From assembly GCA_903929065.1 (NCBI GenBank), contig CAIYTJ010000423.1:1-6638 (forward strand): a stretch of 6,638 bases of DNA, given 5' to 3'. Origin of the DNA: an uncultured Bacteroidales bacterium (lineage in GTDB: Bacteria; Bacteroidota; Bacteroidia; Bacteroidales; Paludibacteraceae). Of this stretch, positions 1-3,664 are shown in pieces. A model generated the notes under the pieces. That model had not been told where the DNA came from, made no database searches, and saw only the letters and a list, made by a program, of their open reading frames with translations. A program made the translations under genes and the position numbers. Numbering within the stretch: position 1 is the first letter of the stretch; every line of letters begins with the position of its first letter.

Positions 1-1
1 A

Positions 2-124
2 TCTAAACAAGAAATTGGTTATCAGTTTTTTACAGACGAAAAATGGACTATAAAACGAAGAAAACTGATAGACAAAACTAAGAATGAAATATATTATGAG
101 AAAACATATAGGAAAGTTGATTAA
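2..124 (+). CDS. C-terminal end of an unrecognised protein (partial)
   Basis: This reading frame enters from the left edge and runs 40 codons to a TAA stop at 122-124. The visible tail is rich in Lys, Arg, Tyr, Ile and Glu (it contains FFTDEKWTIKRRK and ends YRKVD), which is typical of soluble proteins in AT-rich Bacteroidota genomes. I recognise no domain and see no membrane segment. The other two forward frames are closed early, which supports this frame but does not prove it. The stop is followed within 20 bases by the palindrome at 144-205. The true start lies outside the window, so length and function cannot be judged. Confidence 0.45.
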   Translation, partial: SKQEIGYQFFTDEKWTIKRRKLIDKTKNEIYYEKTYRKVD

Positions 125-143
125 AAAACTTGCGTTAACACAC

Positions 144-205
144 AACGCTTGCATGGATTTGCAATTTAGAACACTCATAGTCGCAGACCTGCACCAGCAA
201 GTGTT
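144..205. repeat. Imperfect palindrome with a bulged base (attC-like fold)
   Basis: AACGCTTGC (144-152) pairs with GCAAGTGTT (197-205) with a single G-T mismatch. Next, A153 is left unpaired while TGG (154-156) pairs with CCA (194-196). TGCA at 160-163 can extend the stem by pairing with TGCA at 190-193. The stem is thus about 16 bp with a bulge and an internal loop, closing a loop of about 26 bases. Long imperfect hairpins with extrahelical bases just after a stop codon recall integron attC recombination sites. However, the canonical RYYYAAC and GTTRRRY boxes are not clearly present, because the 3' side reads GTTCGGA. A plain transcription terminator is less likely, since no T-run follows. 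AACACT at 170-175 could compete for pairing with AGTGTT at 200-205. Confidence 0.5.
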
Positions 206-238
206 CGGAAGTGGTAATTCAAAAAAAAATCATGTAAC

Positions 239-664
239 ATGAAATATCGATTACTAAGCATACTTTTATTAATCCTTGTTTTGAGCGGGTGCAATAAGCA
301 ACAGGAACAATCCTATGATAAGTTTGACTTTCTGATTGATTCGATATATAACATCACCACAACATCAGCTACAATAAAAGCAACATTAGTCATACACGAG
401 GTTGGTGTCATAAATATATCCGGTCTTTCCGTAGATATCAGAAGAACTTTTGTTGAAACTGAAGACAGTCTGCACCAGATACTATTCTTTAATAAATCAG
501 CAGGTACAGTAGAGTTAACCGCAACAAACCTGAAACCAAATACACTTTATTATGTATCTCCAATCGGGAACTTTAATCCTCCCTTTGACGATCCGTACAA
601 ACCCAGAATTACGGGAATAGGTTCTCCAAACAGCACAAAAACATTTACGACACTGGATAAATAA
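239..664 (+). CDS. FN3-like surface lipoprotein
   Basis: This 141-residue protein begins with a short basic N-terminus and a Leu/Ile-rich stretch, then the lipobox LSGC with Cys18 as the predicted lipidated residue. It should therefore be cut by signal peptidase II and anchored in a membrane. Asn-Lys at +2/+3 does not clearly settle which membrane. The mature part looks like one fibronectin type III-like beta-sandwich: TSATIKA at 42-48 opens the fold, LKPNTLYY at 98-105 is the classic late-strand signature, and a final STKTFTT strand lies at 132-138. No catalytic motif is seen, so a binding or structural role is an inference. The start is supported by the intact lipoprotein signal. The leader is A-rich with no Shine-Dalgarno, as usual in Bacteroidota. 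The beta-barrel gene begins 16 bases after the stop, so the two are probably one operon. Confidence 0.85.
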   Translation: MKYRLLSILLLILVLSGCNKQQEQSYDKFDFLIDSIYNITTTSATIKATLVIHEVGVINISGLSVDIRRTFVETEDSLHQILFFNKSAGTVELTATNLKPNTLYYVSPIGNFNPPFDDPYKPRITGIGSPNSTKTFTTLDK

Positions 665-680
665 AAGGATTTCTAATTCT

Positions 681-1400
681 ATGAGAAAATTTTTATTCTT
701 CTGCACATTATTCATCGTCCTTCCGGCAATCAGTCAGAAACATGTATATTCACGCTGGTCGGGAACACTCGAAGTGGGAAACAATATTATTGAAAGCGAC
801 CTGATGGATACCCGTACAACTGTATTTGACCGGTTAAGTCATCCCTCTTTCGGTGCAACGCTGGATTATGGGATTTTTCCTTTCCTAACGGTCGGCATGG
901 CTTATAATAACCATTATTTACAGGCAAAAAACAGTACAGACTTCTTCACTACGCAACTGCAGCAGGCTTATCCGTATGTAGAAATTAATGTGTTGAATTT
1001 ATTAATGGGCAACAAACCAACCCGGTTCGGAGTATGGCTTCAGGTTGGATATGGAGTGGCAGGTTATACATTTGCCAATATTACAGACCCGAATAAAATA
1101 AACTATTTCCCCGGACATTCAACGCTTTATTACCTGAATACACCGGGTGGAATGGCATTTGTAACAAATTATGGAATTACGCTGGATTACAACATCTCCC
1201 GATCAGTATCGGTTGGATTAAAAGTCGAACGTTTTGAATACTCCAAAGATAATCTCGAAGGTATAACCCAATTTAACTGGGCCGGAGTAACTAATGATGT
1301 TGTAAATTCCGCACTGATTCAGTTACGTTACAAATTTGGCAGTCCTGATAAAAAACAGGTAAGGGATTGTACGCTGATAGAATATTTTAAACGGAAATAG
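681..1400 (+). CDS. Outer-membrane beta-barrel protein
   Basis: This 239-residue protein has a clear signal peptide (MRKFLFF...PAIS, predicted cleavage before Gln19). The rest alternates polar and aromatic/hydrophobic residues in strand-length blocks separated by Gly/Asn-rich turns. Examples are SFGATLDYGIFPFLTVGMAY, FGVWLQVGYGVAGYTF, YGITLDYNISRSVSVGLKVERFEY and SALIQLRYKF. This is the pattern of a small barrel of roughly eight strands with OmpA/OprF-type beta-barrel architecture. The last recognisable strand ends about 20 residues before the C-terminus. A charged tail containing one Cys follows, which is slightly unusual for a barrel that normally ends in a strand. The substrate or role is unknown. 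AAAGGA overlaps the preceding stop and lies 11 bases before the ATG. The short gap to the FN3-like lipoprotein suggests co-transcription and possibly a shared envelope complex, which is inference. Confidence 0.85.
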   Translation: MRKFLFFCTLFIVLPAISQKHVYSRWSGTLEVGNNIIESDLMDTRTTVFDRLSHPSFGATLDYGIFPFLTVGMAYNNHYLQAKNSTDFFTTQLQQAYPYVEINVLNLLMGNKPTRFGVWLQVGYGVAGYTFANITDPNKINYFPGHSTLYYLNTPGGMAFVTNYGITLDYNISRSVSVGLKVERFEYSKDNLEGITQFNWAGVTNDVVNSALIQLRYKFGSPDKKQVRDCTLIEYFKRK

Positions 1401-1417
1401 ATATTCTCCTAAACATG

Positions 1418-1437
1418 TAAAGTAAAGAACGACTTTA
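1418..1437. repeat. Short inverted repeat upstream of the nuclease-like gene
   Basis: TAAAGT (1418-1423) and ACTTTA (1432-1437) form a perfect 6-bp inverted repeat with an 8-base spacer, followed by ATTTTAATG and then the next start codon at 1449. It could be a weak terminator for the barrel gene or an operator for the nuclease-like gene. It does not match the usual controller-protein box of restriction systems (GACT-N3-AGTC). A chance AT-rich match cannot be excluded. Confidence 0.25.
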
Positions 1438-1448
1438 ATTTTAATGCT

Positions 1449-2024
1449 ATGGCTACGCACGTATTTAGTGACAGCTTGGAATATGAGCAGTCGAAATTTG
1501 AGACAAACAACCGGTTTTATACCGAAAAGTTAGCAGCTACCAACATTGAGCGGATTAAATTTGAAGGAAAAGAAGGAAAAACCCTGCAGCGAAATGACAT
1601 TGACCTGTATGTGACCGTCGACGGCAAACGTATTTCGGTATCCGAGAAGGACCGCCACAGAAACTTTCACGACGTTCTGATTGAATTTTACAGCAAGTAT
1701 CCGACCGTAAGAGGCTGGATGGATCATTCGAAAGCTGATATCTTAGCCTATTTTGTGCCCGGCAGCGTAATCTGGATAAATAAAGTACAACTGGTCGGGT
1801 TTTATGAAAATCATCTTAAATCCGCAGTTCCCGACACATTCTTTGATGAATTAATCCGGTCAGGCAAATCAATTGCAACGAAGGAAATCGTTTTGCTGGA
1901 TAAGAAAGAAACAATAACACTGGTTGCAGCCAATAACCGGGAATATATTACGGCAAGTGTATGTGTTGGTCTGGAAGTATTGAAAAGAGCCGGCGTGGAA
2001 TACCGGATTTACATTTTCAGGTAA
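1449..2024 (+). CDS. Putative PD-(D/E)XK-type nuclease, probable restriction endonuclease
   Basis: This 191-residue soluble protein has no signal peptide or membrane segment. After a helical N-terminus (1-40), residues 47-69 read as a beta-hairpin carrying Asp50, Asp52 and a strand ending Ser65-Glu66-Lys67-Asp-Arg. A helix follows with Asp75 and Glu79 (HDVLIEFYSKYP), then GW, Ala96-Asp97 and a hydrophobic strand (ILAYFVPGSVIWI). This order of acidic strand, strand with invariant-looking Lys and helix with Glu fits the PD-(D/E)XK nuclease core. I recall related uncharacterised proteins with a SEK-x-R motif, but I cannot search for them. The usual third-motif acid is Ser here, so Glu66 or Glu79 may substitute. 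The gene converges on a DNA methyltransferase 16 bases away, which supports an endonuclease role. The protein length also suits small type II enzymes. That it is coding is quite certain; the function is inferred, and the DNA target is unknown. Confidence 0.6.
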   Translation: MATHVFSDSLEYEQSKFETNNRFYTEKLAATNIERIKFEGKEGKTLQRNDIDLYVTVDGKRISVSEKDRHRNFHDVLIEFYSKYPTVRGWMDHSKADILAYFVPGSVIWINKVQLVGFYENHLKSAVPDTFFDELIRSGKSIATKEIVLLDKKETITLVAANNREYITASVCVGLEVLKRAGVEYRIYIFR

Positions 2025-2040
2025 TTATACCCCAATAAAA

Positions 2041-2799
2041 TTACAGCTGATTTACTTTTTCAGGTGAAAACTCAGCAATTCGCTGGTTGGCAATATCAAC
2101 GTATTTCTTACTGATCTCAAATCCGATAAAATTCCTTTTAGTGGTCAATGCCGCAATAGCCGTTGAACCTGAACCCATAAACGGATCGATAATAATATCC
2201 GCTTCATTACTGCTGATTTCGATAAACGGCACACATACTTTCAGCGGTTTTTGTGTTTTATGTTCCGTTCGTTCTTTTCCCATGCAAATAGGAGTCTGAA
2301 TGAAATTATGCATTTCGTTTACCGGTTTGTGATTCCATGTTTTGGGGGTGCCTTTGGAGAAATGAACGATAAGTTCCATGCTGTTTGAAAACATTTTGCG
2401 GGAATAAATAGCAGGGAAAGGGTTTGTTTTATGCCAGTGAATCACTTTCCGGAACTGGAAACCGGCATCCTCCACCATTTTGTTTAAATAAGAAACAAAG
2501 TCGTCACCGCAAAACATATACCCGCTTGCTCCCGGTTTCGAAATACGGAATAATTCTTTCAGCACACGGTTCATAAATTCCAGGTATTCCTCTTCCGATT
2601 GAAACTCGTCAAATTCGAATTCGGTAACCACATCTTTGTGGTTCTTTAAACTCTTTACGTTCTTTGCCCTGTATTGATAATAAGGAGGGTCGGTGAAAAT
2701 TAAGTCAATGCTTTCGTCGGGCAATTCTTTCATGCCATCAATGCATGACTGGTTGTGAATAGTGTTTAGTTTGAAGTTATCCGGAATTCTGTTTTTCAT
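2041..2799 (-). CDS. Beta-class DNA methyltransferase (N6-adenine or N4-cytosine)
   Basis: This 252-residue S-adenosylmethionine-dependent DNA methyltransferase belongs to the N6_N4_Mtase family. The catalytic motif IV, Asp37-Pro-Pro-Tyr40-Tyr, sits near the N-terminus (IFTDPPYY). The beta-class motif X region HKTQKP is at 180-185. The SAM-binding motif I, Asp205-Pro-Phe-Met-Gly-Ser-Gly-Ser, is near the C-terminus, followed by Phe227-Glu228 as motif II. The order IV then X then I defines the beta class. DPPY rather than SPPY favours N6-methyladenine, although N4-cytosine is not excluded. The middle (about 45-175, with the WHKTNPFP stretch at its core) presumably contains target recognition. 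The length is complete for short beta-class enzymes. The gene points towards the nuclease-like gene, so it may be the protective half of a restriction-modification pair. An orphan or phage-derived methylase is the alternative. Confidence 0.95.
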   Translation of the reverse strand: MKNRIPDNFKLNTIHNQSCIDGMKELPDESIDLIFTDPPYYQYRAKNVKSLKNHKDVVTEFEFDEFQSEEEYLEFMNRVLKELFRISKPGASGYMFCGDDFVSYLNKMVEDAGFQFRKVIHWHKTNPFPAIYSRKMFSNSMELIVHFSKGTPKTWNHKPVNEMHNFIQTPICMGKERTEHKTQKPLKVCVPFIEISSNEADIIIDPFMGSGSTAIAALTTKRNFIGFEISKKYVDIANQRIAEFSPEKVNQL

Positions 2800-2823
2800 T
2801 TGCGACAGCCTGTTTTCAGCTTG

Positions 2824-2831
2824 CGAAGATA
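2824..2831 (-). promoter_or_regulatory. Candidate -7 promoter box for the methyltransferase gene
   Basis: Read on the minus strand, this is TATCTTCG, a common variant of the Bacteroidota housekeeping -7 box TAnnTTTG. It lies 24 bases upstream of the methyltransferase ATG, implying a very short untranslated leader. No convincing TTTG-type -33 element is visible upstream, where the sequence is a run of A/T. Confidence 0.5.
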
Positions 2832-2886
2832 CAAAAAAAATATAAATTTATAATTATCCTGTATCTCACCTGATCAAATTATATAA

Positions 2887-3019
2887 CCACAAAAGTCACA
2901 AAAGAAACACATAAGCTTTCAGACCTTTATATTTCTGCTCTTTTTAATAATGATACATTTTTGAGGCTGACTTGACCGGTATATTTTTATATTTTGAGGC
3001 TTTTGTGGGTCTTTTGTGG
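2887..3019. repeat. Inverted repeat of CCACAAAAG units (MITE/REP-like element)
   Basis: The left arm at 2887-2904 reads CCACAAAAG-T-CACAAAAG. The reverse complement of the right arm at 3000-3019 reads CCACAAAAG-ACC-CACAAAAG. The arms are thus made of two tandem units and differ only by a 1-versus-3-base insert. A degenerate third unit may follow inside each arm. The interior is AT-rich, non-coding, and contains a 10-base direct repeat (TTTTGAGGCT at 2959-2968 and 2992-3001). Palindromic CCACAAA-type repeats are, from memory, frequent between genes in Bacteroidota. This copy sits between the methyltransferase promoter and the terminator of the histidine-rich lipoprotein gene. Whether it moves or acts at the RNA level is unknown. 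Confidence 0.6.
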
Positions 3020-3021
3020 CT

Positions 3022-3066
3022 AAAACAAACCCCTGAAGTGAATAACGAATTACTCACTTCGGGGGT
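3022..3066 (-). terminator. Rho-independent terminator of the histidine-rich lipoprotein gene
   Basis: ACCCCTGAAGTGA (3029-3041) pairs with TCACTTCGGGGGT (3054-3066), giving a 13-bp stem with one G-T pair and a 12-base loop. On the minus strand the stem is followed by TTTGTTTTA, the expected U-rich tail. It lies 32 bases beyond the stop of the gene at 3099-3299. It would keep that transcript from running into the methyltransferase gene. Confidence 0.65.
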
Positions 3067-3098
3067 GTACAGGTTTTAATCAACTAAATTAAACACAT

Positions 3099-3299
3099 TC
3101 AATGTTCATGATCACCATCTGAATGATGATCGCGGTTGTTTTGGTCGATAATCAGTACAGCGCCTGGCCGGCGATGATCATTATGTTCTTTATGTCTTCG
3201 TTCACCATATCCGGCATGGCGTTCCGTTTCACACGATGTCATACCTAAAAAGAACACGAAAAAAAACATCATTGTAACAATCGTTCTAAGCTTTTTCAT
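3099..3299 (-). CDS. Small histidine-rich lipoprotein
   Basis: This 66-residue protein has a lysine/arginine start, a very hydrophobic Met/Phe-rich segment (9-20) and the lipobox MTSC with Cys23 as the predicted lipidation site. The 43 residues after the Cys contain eight histidines (28, 36, 39, 42, 58, 59, 64, 66), clustered as HKEHNDH and as DHHSDGDHEH at the C-terminus. Arg, Asp and Glu are also abundant. A short hydrophobic patch, AVLIIDQNN (47-55), separates the two clusters. Such composition suggests binding of divalent metals such as zinc, nickel or copper at the cell envelope, but no known family is recognised and this is inference. The intact lipoprotein signal and its own terminator argue that the gene is real despite its size. 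It is transcribed away from the pectate lyase gene, and no metal transport gene is adjacent. Confidence 0.75.
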   Translation of the reverse strand: MKKLRTIVTMMFFFVFFLGMTSCETERHAGYGERRHKEHNDHRRPGAVLIIDQNNRDHHSDGDHEH

Positions 3300-3597
3300 A
3301 AGGTTTTTATGTTTTAAAATTATAGTTTTATGAAATCAGGTTCTATATTCCAAGCACCCGTTTCACAGGTTTATTTCTTTATGCAAATATCCGACCGGAA
3401 TGCATTGAATTTGTTATGTAATTACAGAAATAAGTTACATGATTCACATATTGATTATTGCATGAAACTATTAAAAATAAATACAAGATTAACTGATTCG
3501 CGTTTAAACACTGCTTTTTTAATATATATCTTAGTTAAACCTTGGAAAGTTCCACAACATCGAACAAATTATCCACCTTACAAGTGAAATATGGTTG
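3300..3597. other. Non-coding gap between divergent genes
   Basis: This AT-rich stretch separates the start of the histidine-rich lipoprotein gene (leftward) from the promoter of the pectate lyase gene (rightward). It should contain the leftward promoter, but I find no clean TAnnTTTG box for it. The nearest is GATATTTG on the minus strand around 3384-3391, which is a poor match. I see no RNA gene, strong hairpin or convincing reading frame here. Confidence 0.4.
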
Positions 3598-3605
3598 TAA
3601 TTTTG
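3598..3605 (+). promoter_or_regulatory. Candidate -7 promoter box for the pectate lyase gene
   Basis: TAATTTTG matches the Bacteroidota -7 consensus TAnnTTTG exactly. It would place the transcription start roughly 50-60 bases before the ATG at 3665. A canonical TTTG at -33 is missing, so an activator may be needed, which would suit an inducible polysaccharide-degrading gene. GTAATTTT occurs both here (3597-3604) and at 3611-3618. The box also supports the downstream start, because an earlier in-frame ATG at 3542 lies upstream of it. Confidence 0.55.
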
Positions 3606-3664
3606 TACACGTAATTTTATTCAAAATCACTAAATTCATAAATATAAAATCAGTTCCTACCAAA

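Noticed and set aside
144..205. Palindrome read as a rho-independent terminator of the first partial gene
   Set aside because: There is no T-run after the right arm on the plus strand, and the stem is interrupted by a bulge and an internal loop. The AAAAAAAAA at 221-229 is on the wrong strand for this gene.
515..715. Minus-strand open frame across the lipoprotein/barrel junction
   Set aside because: It is antisense to two well-supported genes and has a Cys/Trp-rich composition with no recognisable motif.
2087..2299. Plus-strand open frame inside the methyltransferase gene
   Set aside because: It is an antisense shadow of the conserved SAM-binding C-terminal part of the methyltransferase.
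2800..3098. Possible CRISPR array or small RNA from the repeated CACAAAAG units
   Set aside because: There are only two short units per arm, in opposite orientation and without equal-length unique spacers. No cas genes and no promoter for a separate RNA are visible.
3330..3587. Forward 85-codon open frame in the gap before the pectate lyase
   Set aside because: The translation has no signal, domain or plausible composition. It has no recognisable promoter and lies in the regulatory gap between two divergent genes. It also runs past the alternative upstream ATG of the lyase frame.
3542..3664. 41-codon N-terminal extension of the pectate lyase
   Set aside because: The ATG at 3665 begins a textbook signal peptide, which would be internal if translation began at 3542. 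The predicted promoter box at 3598 also lies inside the extension.
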